A stretch of DNA of 64,000 nt from Lacipirellula limnantheis (GTDB taxonomy: Bacteria; Planctomycetota; Planctomycetia; Pirellulales; Lacipirellulaceae). Position numbers and translations under genes: made by a program. The notes under the pieces were generated by a model, which ran no database searches, was not told the origin of the DNA, and saw nothing but the letters and a program-made list of their open reading frames with translations. Shown one piece after another: positions 26,569 to 35,684 of the stretch. Location: assembly GCF_007746075.1 (NCBI RefSeq), contig NZ_CP036339.1, forward strand, positions 2,943,786 through 3,007,785, in the 5' to 3' direction. Position 1 is the stretch's first letter. The number at the start of each line of letters is the position of its first letter.

Positions 26569-29500
26569 TCACTGTCGCTGGCGGATAGCGAAGCCCAGTA
26601 GGGTGACAAGCGAACATACGAGGGCAGATGGCTCCGGCACGGCGGTTGAATTGGCCGATGCTGGTAAGGGATCACCGAAGTTGGCCTTCCAATCGGCGAG
26701 GTCCCCGGCGCTCACAGGGTTCGGCGAACCTCCCCGCTGCCAAACCAGAAAATCGCGGCCGTCGACGTCGCCATCGAGATCAAAGTCGCCGGGTCGGCTG
26801 GCCGCGGTGAGGCTCAAGACACCGGTGGTGTAAAGCTGTGACGTGTTCCAAGCTAAGCCAGAAAGCGTCGGCAATTGGATCGCGGAGAAAGTGCCGCTCA
26901 GACTGCCCCAATCGAGGAGGTCGAACGATTGGCCGGCCACAGGCGCGAAACCGTCGATAAGTGCAACCTTCAAAGTACCGCCGAGCGAAAGCTGCCCCGA
27001 GACATCGAGGTGGTCGTACTCAGTCCCCTGCGTGGTTCCAGCCAGCTCGATTTGCAGCGTTGGGCCACCGCCTGAGAACGGGGAGTTGTCGAAGATCACG
27101 GTTGCCGCCGTTGCTAGACCCGGACTGTTGCCAGGCGCGTAGACTCCGCCGTCAAAAACATTGACCGTGCCGTAGCTGCCGGTTCCCTTGGCGAGCGAGC
27201 CGAAGTGAACGTTTGTTGTTCCACTAATTGTGCCGTTGTTGACGATCAATGCACCGTGCAGATTGAGACTGGAGCTGTTTAGCTCAATCGCCCCGCCGCT
27301 GTTGACGATGATCCGTGATCCACCGCTGCTCACAAGATCATTTCCGCTGTTAGACAACGTTGCACCGTTGTTGACGGTGACGACGCCATTGTTCTCAAAG
27401 GCCGATAAATTAAGCGTTGAGTTTACAATGACATGGCCGGCGCCGGTGTTGTAACCGCCGTCCCAGATGAGTGCGGCATTGCTAATCAGCGAGCCGCTGT
27501 TGTTGAAATTATTGAGGGTGGCGATGGAGCTTTGCGTGAGATTGCTGCCGGGCAAGGCGGTGACGCCACTCAAATTGGCGGACTGCCCGCTGATAGCGTG
27601 GGTTCCCGGACCGCGCAAGAAGCCGCCGTTGACGATCGCGCCGTCGTAGGTAAGTGTGACGCCAGCATCAACCTGGACGCTTCCCGTGTTGAGATGGAAG
27701 GTGCGGCCGGTCGTCGTGTTGGCTGTGATGAGTAGCTTCGCGCCATTGTTAAGCGTAACTGCTCCCGCGGGGTCGCCAAGATTGACGTTGGAACTAACGG
27801 ACAGAACTCCGGAGTTAGCGAACGTCCCGCCACGGTAGGTGTTCGCAGCCGCTAAGGCGAGCGTGCCGGGCCCGACTTTTACCAGTGGCAAAGGCACTGC
27901 GTCGTCGGAAACCTGCCCCGCGAGCATGAGCGTCGTGCCAGAGGCGGCGCCGATGGTCGTGTCCGTGACAAGCGTAAGCGGCCCGGCGAACGTGCCCGAA
28001 CCTTGCGCGATGGAAATCGCGCCCAGCCCGGCGCTGCCCGGGCCGTTGAGGCGCAGCGAGGCCGTGGCATTCGTCGTGACGCCGTTGCCAACTTGAAGCG
28101 TGGCGCCGGAGCCAACTGTAACGGTCCGTCCCGACGGCAGTGCCTCACCCGACTGCGCCAACAGCACGCCCTGCTCGATCGAGGTGTCACCGTGCGAGTT
28201 GCTCCCTGCCAATGCCAAGACTCCGGCTCCGACCTTGCTAAGCGGGAAAGCTCCGGAAATGTTGCCCGTCACGGTGAGACTGTCCGCGCGGGCGGACATC
28301 GTGCTCGCACTCTGAAGAATGACCGGTCCGGCCCAGCTGTTGTCGCCGGCCTCGTTGTCCAGCGCGGCGACCGTCGCCGAGTTGCCGGCGCCGTTGAGGT
28401 TTAACGTACGGTTGATCGAAGTACTGTTCAGAAGGCTGACGGAGCCGCCAGCAGACACGTTAAGGGGTACGCCGACGGGGATGCCTTCGTGTGACCCAAG
28501 TGAAAGCGTTCCGTCAGCGATTGTCAGCGACGTGTAGTTATTCGCAGAATTGGTAAGTCGGAGCGTTCCCTCATCTACCTTGCTCAGCCCAAACGCTCCA
28601 GTGACGGGACCGGAGATTGTGAGCACGTTCCCGGCAGTGGCTCCGACCGACGCATTCGCCCCCAGCGCGATAGACCCAGCCCAGGTATTATCGCCTGAGT
28701 TACTACGGAGTGAGCCCAGTCCTTCTGGACCGGCGCCGAAGAGTTGCAACGGTTTAGTTAGCGTTTGGTTACCCTGCAGACCGAGTCTCGCGCCGGCCTG
28801 GATGACAGTGGGGGGGCCGGCTGGAAGGGCCGCATTCGCTGCTGCCACCAGCTCACCGGCCTCGACGGTCAACCCACCCGTAAAGCTGTTGTTGCCGCTG
28901 AGAATTACCTTGCCGTTTCCGGTTTTTTTCACAATGGAGCCGACAAAGGCCTCCGAAATGTTGCCGGAGACAGTGAGAGTATCGTTCGCATTAGCGGCGT
29001 CGAGAAAAGCAGTTTCTGGCGCGAACAGTCCCTCCAAGCTGATATTCGAGACGACCGTTGCATTCGTGGCGGCCGTGCTAAATTTCTCCACTCCAAGCCT
29101 TGAGCTGCGGATATTAATGGGATTTGAAAAGGTTATGCCATCCAAGAGAGCTAACGTGGGAATTTCACTGTTGCCGGGGCCTGAGTCAGTTAAACGGACC
29201 ACGCCGGCGCCCAGAGCCGTATTGTGCCCTACTTGGATTTCTCCCTCGCCGAACAGGGAGACATTTCCCGAAAACAACCCGGGGCCAAAAAGTTGAAGCA
29301 GTCCGCTGCCCGACATCAGGAATCCTTTGTTCATGCCGTTATCCGTGATGCCCCCCATCAGAACTATGGCTGAATTAGTCTGGGGTGAAATGGCCAAATT
29401 GTCTGCCAGAATAATCTGCCCATTAATTTGGGCAGAGTCCCCATCCTCGGACTTCAATGCCGTGAAGAGAAAGCTTCCGTTAAGCCCGGTCAACGTGATA

Positions 29501-30201
29501 TTCGAGTTAGAAATGCCGCTTGCGTCAAAGACCGCGCCGCTCTCAAAGGTTGCCATGCCAGCCCCATTGAGGGAACCTTTGAAAGTGCCTTGGCTGACCG
29601 TCTTTGCGCCAGTGACATTTAGGCTGCTTTGCAGCGTACCAGCTCCTGTTTTTGTAAACGTCCGTGAGCCACCTGACTCAGCGATGGAACTTACGATAAG
29701 TTTGCCCGCTCCCGAGACATTCCAGAGGCCATCGGAAGCAAGAAGAACACTTGCGTCGATCACATGATCGCCTTCGGCGCCGGCGACATCTTGACGCGTG
29801 AGATCGCCGCTGGTCAAAGTTAAGAGAGAAAAGAAGAATTCATTTACGGAGAAGAGGGCGCCATCGATCTTGAACGGGTTGACTGTGCTGATGGTCAGTG
29901 AGTTTGCTCTAAGCAACGCAGGATCAAACACTCCCACGGGAAAACCTACAAAGGCTCCCTTCGCATCGATGATTAAGTTGGGAGTGATGCCGGATCCCAG
30001 CGTGGCATCGGTGGTGCTGGTGGGCACGCCGTCGGGACTCCAGTTTGACGCGTTCCCCCAAGCGTCAGTGACGCCACCGCCGTCCCACGAACGGGGCTCG
30101 GCGCTGAGATCGCCCGCGGCACAAGCCAACAACGCCAAACCAGCCCAGTATGCTCGATTGACCTTAATGATTAGAGAGCTCCTTGAGTACTGATTTCCCA
30201 T
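26569..30201 (-). CDS. Giant autotransporter-repeat PEP-CTERM protein with dockerin-like motif
   Basis: 1210 residues. Signal peptide AYWAGLALLACAAGDLSAEP, then SWDGGGVTDAWGNASNWSPD, the family's first-strand motif. The body carries repeated autotransporter-associated beta-strand units (KKTGNGKVILSGNNSFTGGL, TVEAGELVAAANAALPAG, KVGAGVLALAGSNSHGDTSI, KVGPGTLALAAANTYRGGTF), a right-handed beta helix for adhesion or matrix building. C-terminal features are a dockerin-like pair (DFDLDGDVDGRDFLVWQRGG, AGDLADWKANFGD, ~1125-1170) and a PEP-CTERM signal (VPEPSALVCSLVTLLGFAIR, then QRQ). There is no autotransporter barrel. A promoter-like element lies 32 bases upstream of the ATG. Confidence 0.9.
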   Translation of the reverse strand: MGNQYSRSSLIIKVNRAYWAGLALLACAAGDLSAEPRSWDGGGVTDAWGNASNWSPDGVPTSTTDATLGSGITPNLIIDAKGAFVGFPVGVFDPALLRANSLTISTVNPFKIDGALFSVNEFFFSLLTLTSGDLTRQDVAGAEGDHVIDASVLLASDGLWNVSGAGKLIVSSIAESGGSRTFTKTGAGTLQSSLNVTGAKTVSQGTFKGSLNGAGMATFESGAVFDASGISNSNITLTGLNGSFLFTALKSEDGDSAQINGQIILADNLAISPQTNSAIVLMGGITDNGMNKGFLMSGSGLLQLFGPGLFSGNVSLFGEGEIQVGHNTALGAGVVRLTDSGPGNSEIPTLALLDGITFSNPINIRSSRLGVEKFSTAATNATVVSNISLEGLFAPETAFLDAANANDTLTVSGNISEAFVGSIVKKTGNGKVILSGNNSFTGGLTVEAGELVAAANAALPAGPPTVIQAGARLGLQGNQTLTKPLQLFGAGPEGLGSLRSNSGDNTWAGSIALGANASVGATAGNVLTISGPVTGAFGLSKVDEGTLRLTNSANNYTSLTIADGTLSLGSHEGIPVGVPLNVSAGGSVSLLNSTSINRTLNLNGAGNSATVAALDNEAGDNSWAGPVILQSASTMSARADSLTVTGNISGAFPLSKVGAGVLALAGSNSHGDTSIEQGVLLAQSGEALPSGRTVTVGSGATLQVGNGVTTNATASLRLNGPGSAGLGAISIAQGSGTFAGPLTLVTDTTIGAASGTTLMLAGQVSDDAVPLPLVKVGPGTLALAAANTYRGGTFANSGVLSVSSNVNLGDPAGAVTLNNGAKLLITANTTTGRTFHLNTGSVQVDAGVTLTYDGAIVNGGFLRGPGTHAISGQSANLSGVTALPGSNLTQSSIATLNNFNNSGSLISNAALIWDGGYNTGAGHVIVNSTLNLSAFENNGVVTVNNGATLSNSGNDLVSSGGSRIIVNSGGAIELNSSSLNLHGALIVNNGTISGTTNVHFGSLAKGTGSYGTVNVFDGGVYAPGNSPGLATAATVIFDNSPFSGGGPTLQIELAGTTQGTEYDHLDVSGQLSLGGTLKVALIDGFAPVAGQSFDLLDWGSLSGTFSAIQLPTLSGLAWNTSQLYTTGVLSLTAASRPGDFDLDGDVDGRDFLVWQRGGSPNPVSAGDLADWKANFGDPLPASANSTAVPEPSALVCSLVTLLGFAIRQRQ

Positions 30202-30232
30202 ATGGACTGAGCCTGGAACCGCTCCAATCTCA

Positions 30233-30257
30233 GGATGCCGCCCATCTTAACAATCTG
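30233..30257 (-). promoter_or_regulatory. Promoter-like element upstream of the 30201 gene
   Basis: On the minus strand: TTGCTG, 17 bases, then TTAAGATGGGCGGCATCC. The segment GTTAAGATGGGCGGCAT recurs before the genes at 31662 and 50214 with only two to four changes. Confidence 0.5.
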
Positions 30258-30439
30258 CGGGCGCTCGCAGCAATCGAAAGCGGATTTGTTGAGGTTTTCC
30301 ATGGCCCGTCCGGTTCGAGCGGCTCCGTGAGTTGGTGAGGGGGTCGCCGCTGCGTTTTCCGTTGGCAAGCACGGGTTTCGCGCAGACCTTCTCCGTGATC
30401 GGCCGTGTTGTTGGCTTTATGATCTGCTTAGCAGTCACG

Positions 30440-30618
30440 TCAGGTGACCGTCGGCGGTAGGTTTGCCAACCGCGCGATGCGGGCGAGGATCGCCGCGAAC
30501 AAGTTCCGCGTGACGGCCACTTGAGCAAGTTGGAACGTCACGTACTTTGCATGTCGCGTCACCTTCGCGCCGATCTTAATCAGCTTTTCTCTCAGCGTCG
30601 TCAGAAAGTCGAGAGGTG
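30440..30618 (-). pseudogene. IS1380-type transposase C-terminal fragment
   Basis: Reads PPLDFLTTLREKLIKIGAKV, TRHAKYVTFQLAQVAVTRN, LFAAILARIARLANLPPTVT-stop, the characteristic end of IS1380-family transposases (REKLIKIGAKVV-R...YVTFQLAEVAV). Everything before it is gone. It overlaps nothing and sits downstream of the potassium channel gene on the same strand. Confidence 0.8.
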
Positions 30619-30660
30619 GCGATGAGATGGCGTATTTGTATGTCGCAAAGCGGTGAATTC

Positions 30661-31662
30661 TCACAGCCGTTGTTCGTCGCGGAACTTTTGCATATCTTCG
30701 CGGCGGCCCATCACAATTGCCGTGTCGCCGGGCTGTACGATCAAGTCGGCGTCCGGATTGAAGATCATATTTCCATCGGCGCGACGGATACCAATTATTA
30801 GCAATCGATGTACGGCACGCGTCCCTGTCTCGCGAATGCTCTTTCCGGCGCAGAGGCTATCCGCGCTAACGGTGAACTCCTCCAACTCTGCATTCAGCTG
30901 GCGGCGGTCGATCATTAGGTCCATCAGTTCGGCCGCATGCGGCCGGCTAACCATGGCGGCAATTCGCCGCGCGCCGAGAACAGCCGGCATCACAACGCCA
31001 TCTGCGCCAGCCTGGAGGAGTTTTTTCTCCGTTGATGGTTGTTCGCCCCGTGCGATGATGCGTAAATTCCGATTGAGATTTCGCGCCGTCAGCGTAAGAA
31101 ATACACTGTTGGCGTCATGGTCCAAGGCCACAATCAGCGTTTTGGCGCGACATACCCCCGATTTTTCCAGGATCTCTTCGCTCGTCGCGTCGCCCTGGAT
31201 GAACAAGTATTTGAGTTCACTGGCCTCCGTAATACGCTCCTTATTATGGTCGACCACAACGAATGAAAGGTGATTTTCGGCAAGTTCTATCGCCAGGGTT
31301 TTTCCCAGCCGACCAAACCCGCAGACGATGGTGTGACCATTCAACTGCGCAATTTCCTTAGACATGCGCCGATCTCCTAAAGCCCTTTCGATTTCGCCCT
31401 GGGCCAATAAGTGCAAAAAGCCGCCAAATGTATACGCGGCCAGTGATATACCGACCAGTATCACTACAATCGTGAATAGCTGGACAGACGGAGGTTCGAT
31501 CGATTTTTCGCCGTAGCCGACCGTGGCTATCGTAATTACAAACCAATGTGCCGACTCCAGCCAAGGCCGCTTCGTAAGCAAGTGATGGAGTACGATCGTA
31601 ATCGCAGAAAAACTCGCCAATACGATGGCGCTGCGGCGGATTCGCGTAAGCGGATCAGTCAT
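30661..31662 (-). CDS. Potassium channel with RCK (TrkA-N/TrkA-C) domains
   Basis: 333 residues. Two transmembrane helices (11-28 and 60-82) surround a pore loop with the selectivity filter TVGYG at 47-51 (VITIATVGYGEKS), the two-helix plan of MthK-type channels. A cytosolic RCK domain follows: Rossmann start TIVCGFGRLGKTLAIEL (~111-127), acidic DHNKERITEASELKYLF, then QGDATSEEILEKSGV. A TrkA-C domain ends the protein (FTVSADSLCAGKSIRETGTR, IVQPGDTAIVMGRREDM). It should gate potassium flow in response to a bound ligand such as NAD(H), nucleotide or calcium. Monocistronic; a promoter-like element lies 92 bases upstream. Confidence 0.92.
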   Translation of the reverse strand: MTDPLTRIRRSAIVLASFSAITIVLHHLLTKRPWLESAHWFVITIATVGYGEKSIEPPSVQLFTIVVILVGISLAAYTFGGFLHLLAQGEIERALGDRRMSKEIAQLNGHTIVCGFGRLGKTLAIELAENHLSFVVVDHNKERITEASELKYLFIQGDATSEEILEKSGVCRAKTLIVALDHDANSVFLTLTARNLNRNLRIIARGEQPSTEKKLLQAGADGVVMPAVLGARRIAAMVSRPHAAELMDLMIDRRQLNAELEEFTVSADSLCAGKSIRETGTRAVHRLLIIGIRRADGNMIFNPDADLIVQPGDTAIVMGRREDMQKFRDEQRL

Positions 31663-31753
31663 AGCGACGCAAAACCCGTTGACGGGTAGCCGGCAAGCAA
31701 GGGTAACCTAACATTCCTTGCATGGGTTGAGCTTGAAAACGAACCAAGCTCGT

Positions 31754-31778
31754 AATGCCGCCCATTCTAACAAGCTGC
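31754..31778 (-). promoter_or_regulatory. Promoter-like element upstream of the potassium channel
   Basis: Minus strand GCAGCTTGTTAGAATGGGCG then GCATTA. TAGAAT can serve as -10 element, with TGACTA 18 bases upstream. The core matches the elements at 30233 and 50249. Confidence 0.5.
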
Positions 31779-31869
31779 CCCCACCCGTAGTCACCGTGTG
31801 AGGTTTCTTCTCAATTGCCTTTCAAGCGTCGGCACTATTATAAGGCCCGATCGTGGCAAGGTCGTGTTG

Positions 31870-32144
31870 AAGCGGCTGCAAGCCGCCTACCGCGTCAGCG
31901 AGCGTCGCCCCTGCGGAGCGTTGGGCTTCCCGCGTTCGACGCATCGCCTTGTGAGCGGTCGCAACGGTCGGGCCGAACTTCGGATCAGGCTTCGTGACTT
32001 GGCCGCCAGCCGCGTGCGGTACGGCTGCCCCGTCTCCACAAGCTGCTGAAGCGAGAAGACTGGCAGGTCAATCATAAACAGGTGTACCGGTTGTACATCG
32101 AGGAAGACTTCCAGATGCGCATCAAGACGCCTCGTCGCTATTGA
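31870..32144 (+). pseudogene. IS3-family transposase (orfB) N-terminal fragment, frameshifted
   Basis: First frame: KRLQAAYRVSERRPCGALGF, STHRLVSGRNGRAELRIRLR, DLAASRVRYG; then one base is lost at about 32023 and the sequence continues in the next frame RLHKLLKREDWQVNHKQVYR, LYIEEDFQMRIKTPRRY-stop. This is the usual orfB N-terminal helix-turn-helix and HTH_21 region of IS3 elements. The catalytic core is missing. Its right edge abuts the broken acr3 gene, which it probably interrupted. Confidence 0.85.
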
Positions 32145-32353
32145 AGCTGTCGCCCTTGGCGGGTACATCATCAGAATGAGCCCGAGGGCGATCAGCAGAT
32201 TGGTGTGCCGCCCACAGTGAGCGCTGCGTTGAACCGATCGACCCCTTCCTGAAACAGGAAGCCAATCGCCACACCGGCGGCCATAGCGGCGAAGATCCAA
32301 ACCGTCAAATTGCGGTCGAGCAGCGATAGTCTCTGGGAAAGACCTTGATCCAC
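32145..32353 (-). pseudogene. acr3: ACR3-type arsenite efflux permease, 5' remnant
   Basis: A GTG at 32353 opens DQGLSQRLSLLDRNLTVWIF, AAMAAGVAIGFLFQEGVDRF, NAALTVGG, the start and first membrane helix of ACR3 arsenite exporters. A one-base shift near 32210 then moves the frame to THTNLLIALGLILMMYPPRA-like sequence (second helix). The gene stops at about 32146, where IS3 DNA begins. About eight membrane helices are missing, so no permease is made. It is the last gene of the arsRCDA series, 22 bases after arsA. Confidence 0.8.
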
Positions 32354-32375
32354 AGCTACCTAAGTCCTATTAACG

Positions 32376-34166
32376 TTAGTTCGTTACTGTCGCACCCGCG
32401 TGATGGGTCAGCGCGCGAAGCGCCGTCGGGCCGACCGGTTCGGTAGCCAGCCAGGGTGTGATGGCGTAGCGCTTCGCCAGCTCAGTTTTGACCTTAGCGA
32501 TCTGAGCCACTTCTGAATGGGCGCGGGCTACCAGCAAGGGATCAGAGGGGCCTGCTGCTGCAAGCGATGCGTTTATCACCCAAGCCCAAGGCTCAATGTC
32601 GGCGCGGCGCAGGTCCTCCTGCAATGCCGCGGCCTCCAGTACTGGCGTCGTCTCCGGCAGCGCCACAATTAGCATCTTGGTTTGCGCCGGGTCTTGAAGC
32701 CTCATCATCGGCGTGGTGATCTTCGCCGGATCTTTCGAGTGCCGTATGATGTCGCGATGGTAAGAACCGGTAGCATCGAGCAGCAGCAACGTATGTCCGG
32801 TCGGTGCGGTGTCCATCACAACGAACTTGTGCTGCCCCTCGCGAATCACTTTAGAGAACGCCTGGAACACGGCGATCTCCTCAGTGCAGGGCGAGCGGAG
32901 GTCCTCCTCTAAGAGGGCTCGTCCCGCCTCATCGAGATCCTTGCCTTTGGTGCTGAGCACGTGCTGCCGATAGCGCTCGGTTTCCGCTCGGGGATCAATG
33001 CGGCTAACTTGAAGATGCTCGACCTCAGACGCTATGGCCTCGGCAACATGGGCCGCCGGATCGGTGGTGGTCAGATGCACGTCATGGCCGCGGGAGGCGA
33101 GTTCGACCGCCACGGCCGCTGCAATCGTGGTCTTCCCGACGCCTCCCTTTCCCAATACCATCACCAGACCGTGGCCATCTGCTTCAATGGCATCTACCAG
33201 ATCGGCCAGCGTTGGGGCGTCGATTTTCGACGACTCGACTGTCTTACTCGCTCTCCGGAAGTCCTTCGACGAGGGCACCAAGAGTCCCCGCAGGACATCG
33301 ATGCCCACCAGATTCATGGCCCGCAGTTCCACATAATCGGTCGGCAGCGACCGGAGACCATCCGGCAAACGGCTGAGCGCTTCAGCGTCTCGACGGCGCA
33401 TCGCCTGAGCTAGAGGATCATCACTTTCGCTCTCTGGCATTACGCCGTTTACGACAAGACGTTGGTGGCTGACGCCGAGTGCGCTCAGCTCACTGCTGGT
33501 CCGGGCCGCTTCGGCCAACGCGGCGCACTGTGGACGGCTGACGAGCACAACCATCGTTCTGTTGCCGTCTGCCAAAGTGTCGACGGCCTGGTGATATTGC
33601 TGCCGTTGTTTTTCCAGCCCGGCCAGGGGGCCGAGACAGGAGGCGCCGGTCTGGTTGGCGTCTAGGAAGTCCGACCAAGCGCTTGGGAGTTTGAGCATTC
33701 GCAGCGTGTGGCCGGTCGGAGCGGTATCAAAGATAATGTGATCGTAGCGGGCGGCGGTCTCGGGATTGGTAAGCAGCGTTGTGAACTCGTCAAACGCTGC
33801 AATTTCCGTGGTGCAGGCCCCTGAAAGTTCTTCTTCCATCTTCGCGACGACGCTTGGAGGCAATTCGCCTCGTACTGGTCCGACGATTCGGTCCCGATAT
33901 GCTTGAGCAGCCGCCTCGGGATCGATATTCAACGCAGCAAGTCCCGGCGCACCTGGAATGTCGGTCGGCTCGAGTTCGCCGATGTCAATGCCAAAGACGT
34001 GAGCAAGATTGGAGGCGGGGTCCGTGCTGACCAGCAGTACTTTCTTGCCGCGGTCGGCCAGTAGAATCGCCGTCGCGCATGCGAGCGATGTCTTTCCAAC
34101 TCCCCCTTTACCAGTAAAGAATTGGTACTTCCCGACCTGCTCATACCACCGGCTCTGGGCGTTCAT
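32376..34166 (-). CDS. arsA: Arsenite-transporting ATPase ArsA
   Basis: 596 residues, full length, with both halves intact. P-loops GKGGVGKTS (19-27) and GKGGVGKTT (339-347), two DTAPTGHTL signal motifs, and metalloid-binding cysteines at C118 (SGACTTEIA), C177 (GASCLG) and C427 (RSPCTEEIA), matching the three-cysteine site of the enteric enzyme. ArsA takes As(III)/Sb(III) from ArsD and drives export through ArsB or ACR3 at the cytoplasmic membrane. Position: after arsD, before the broken acr3. With the permease lost, it has no visible partner in this window. No damage is visible in the gene itself. Confidence 0.95.
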   Translation of the reverse strand: MNAQSRWYEQVGKYQFFTGKGGVGKTSLACATAILLADRGKKVLLVSTDPASNLAHVFGIDIGELEPTDIPGAPGLAALNIDPEAAAQAYRDRIVGPVRGELPPSVVAKMEEELSGACTTEIAAFDEFTTLLTNPETAARYDHIIFDTAPTGHTLRMLKLPSAWSDFLDANQTGASCLGPLAGLEKQRQQYHQAVDTLADGNRTMVVLVSRPQCAALAEAARTSSELSALGVSHQRLVVNGVMPESESDDPLAQAMRRRDAEALSRLPDGLRSLPTDYVELRAMNLVGIDVLRGLLVPSSKDFRRASKTVESSKIDAPTLADLVDAIEADGHGLVMVLGKGGVGKTTIAAAVAVELASRGHDVHLTTTDPAAHVAEAIASEVEHLQVSRIDPRAETERYRQHVLSTKGKDLDEAGRALLEEDLRSPCTEEIAVFQAFSKVIREGQHKFVVMDTAPTGHTLLLLDATGSYHRDIIRHSKDPAKITTPMMRLQDPAQTKMLIVALPETTPVLEAAALQEDLRRADIEPWAWVINASLAAAGPSDPLLVARAHSEVAQIAKVKTELAKRYAITPWLATEPVGPTALRALTHHAGATVTN

Positions 34167-34217
34167 CTACTTTTCCTTTGCTGCCAAGTGCTCTTGGCAA
34201 AGCTTTCAGCAACGGGC

Positions 34218-34631
34218 TCAGCAACAACCTTTGCCGTCATCGGAACTTCCACTACAGCACCCTCCGGCGGGCGCTATGACCGATAGCGCGGGGGATGCAA
34301 TCTGCGGCGAAGTGGAAGCTGCTGGTGTGGAAAGCCCGGCAAGTTCTGCCAGCTTTTGCTGTGACGGATAATCGCCCTGACTTACGACGTTTCCGTCGAC
34401 CAGAATGATCGGCAGACCCGCGCCGTCGGTCTCGCGCAAGAGCTTGGCGACTTCTGGACGCGCCGTAAAAGCAGTTGGTTCCTGAGACAGGTTGTAACGA
34501 CGCACCTCATTACCTTGCCTCTTGAGCCAATCGAGGTTCGCGGAGAACTGCACCAATCGCTCGTCAGGCTGAGGACCACAGACACCGCTCGTGCAGCACA
34601 TCGGGGGGTCGAATACTTCAATCTTTGCCAT
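34218..34631 (-). CDS. arsD: Arsenite metallochaperone ArsD
   Basis: 137 residues, thioredoxin-like fold. The As(III)-binding cysteines are all present: C12-C13 and C18 (PPMCCTSGVCGPQ). Typical blocks follow (LVQFSANLDWLKRQGNEVRR, NLSQEPTAFTARPEVAKLL, GLPIILVDG). The C-terminal tail adds two vicinal Cys pairs (GGCCSG and GCC-stop), as in some ArsD proteins. It hands arsenite to ArsA and may also repress the operon weakly. 51 bases separate it from arsA and 30 from the arsC relic, consistent with one transcript. Confidence 0.93.
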   Translation of the reverse strand: MAKIEVFDPPMCCTSGVCGPQPDERLVQFSANLDWLKRQGNEVRRYNLSQEPTAFTARPEVAKLLRETDGAGLPIILVDGNVVSQGDYPSQQKLAELAGLSTPAASTSPQIASPALSVIAPAGGCCSGSSDDGKGCC

Positions 34632-34661
34632 GTCGTTCGTTCCTTATGTTTGGGGAGCGCG

Positions 34662-35090
34662 TCAGTTGAACGCGCCCGGTAGATTTTCGATGAACGTTTT
34701 GATTTCGTCGCGGACTCGGCGGTAATGACCGACCGCCTCTTCCTCTGTCGCGGCGCCCTGGGCCAAGCGGGGCGGATCGTCGAATGAGTGACGAATCACT
34801 TTTGCCTTACCGGGGAGCATGGGGCAGGATTCGGCCGCGTTATCGCACACGGTCACGAAATAAGCGACCTGCACGTCCTTAAAGTCATCCACATTCTGGG
34901 AGGTGTGGCACTAAATATCTACGACCGCCTCCTTCATAAACTTCACGGCATTGGGATTGAGGTCGTGGGTGGCGACCCCTGCCGAGCACGGCTCGATCAC
35001 ATCGCTTTTTAGGCTCCTCGCCCACCCCCCCGCCATCTGACTGCAGTAGGAATTACCCGTGCTCAGGAACAAGACTCTCAGCACTTGCAT
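34662..35090 (-). pseudogene. arsC: Thioredoxin-dependent arsenate reductase ArsC, nonsense mutated, active site lost
   Basis: From ATG 35090: LRVLFLSTGNSYCSQMAGGW where the low-molecular-weight-phosphatase type arsenate reductases have CTGNSCRSQMAEGW. The nucleophilic Cys is Ser and the P-loop Arg is Cys. The frame runs DLNPNAVKFMKEAVVDI and stops at an in-frame TAG (34913-34911), then continues in the same frame CHTSQNVDDFKDVQVAYFV, TVCDNAAESCPMLPGKAKV, DDPPRL. So there is one nonsense codon plus a dead active site; arsenate reduction is lost. The start overlaps the end of arsR by 13 bases. Confidence 0.88.
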
Positions 35091-35458
35091 TCTCCCTGTC
35101 TGCGACAAAGTTCTTCTGGTTCCATCTTGAGCACGGCCTTCAGCTCCTTCCGATCTAGTTTCCCTTGCTTGTCTCGTGCGAGTGCCGCCAGAACCCATAC
35201 GATCGCGTCGCGGACGGTATCCGGAGCGTCTTCGTCGGCCAGGCGGAAGTATGCCCAACGGCCTTGCTTGCGAGTCTCCACCAAGCGCGCTTGATGGAGG
35301 ATCGACATGTGTCGGGACACAGTCGAAGATGCGAGGCCCAGCACTTCGACGATCTGGCACAGGCAGAGTTCGTGGCCTTCTAACAGAGCGACGGCACGTA
35401 TTCGGTTCTCATCGGCCAGGGCCTTGGTGATGGCGAGCAGGTCCCGCATGACGCTCAC
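35078..35458 (-). CDS. arsR: ArsR-family arsenic-responsive repressor
   Basis: 126 residues, winged helix. The sensor motif ELCLCQIVEVL (C32, C34) lies in the recognition-helix region as in classical ArsR, followed by SSTVSRHMSILHQARLVETR and the wing KQGRWAYFRLADED. Extra cysteines at the end (CRRQGECKC) may be part of the site. It binds the operator upstream of itself and leaves on As(III)/Sb(III) binding. First gene of the ars series; the operator should lie in 35459-35524. An ATATCGAAAT-like dyad (CAGATATCGAATTATAGG region) sits there, but I cannot assign it firmly. Confidence 0.93.
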   Translation of the reverse strand: MSVMRDLLAITKALADENRIRAVALLEGHELCLCQIVEVLGLASSTVSRHMSILHQARLVETRKQGRWAYFRLADEDAPDTVRDAIVWVLAALARDKQGKLDRKELKAVLKMEPEELCRRQGECKC

Positions 35459-35684
35459 TCCTGTTTCGACATTTCGACAGATATCGAATTATAGGCCAAG
35501 CCGCGTCCGACGTCAATCTGCAGCATGAGGTGGACCCCAGAACCTGGACAGCATGATGAGGGGGTAAAACCCACGCTGGGGTTGCCTTTCAGGAGGTCCG
35601 ATCGGCGTCGAGTAAGCGAGGGCGTTTTGGGGCGGCGTTTGAACGCCTTCAGTCCGGACTTGGCGACCCATTCGAAAATGGAAA

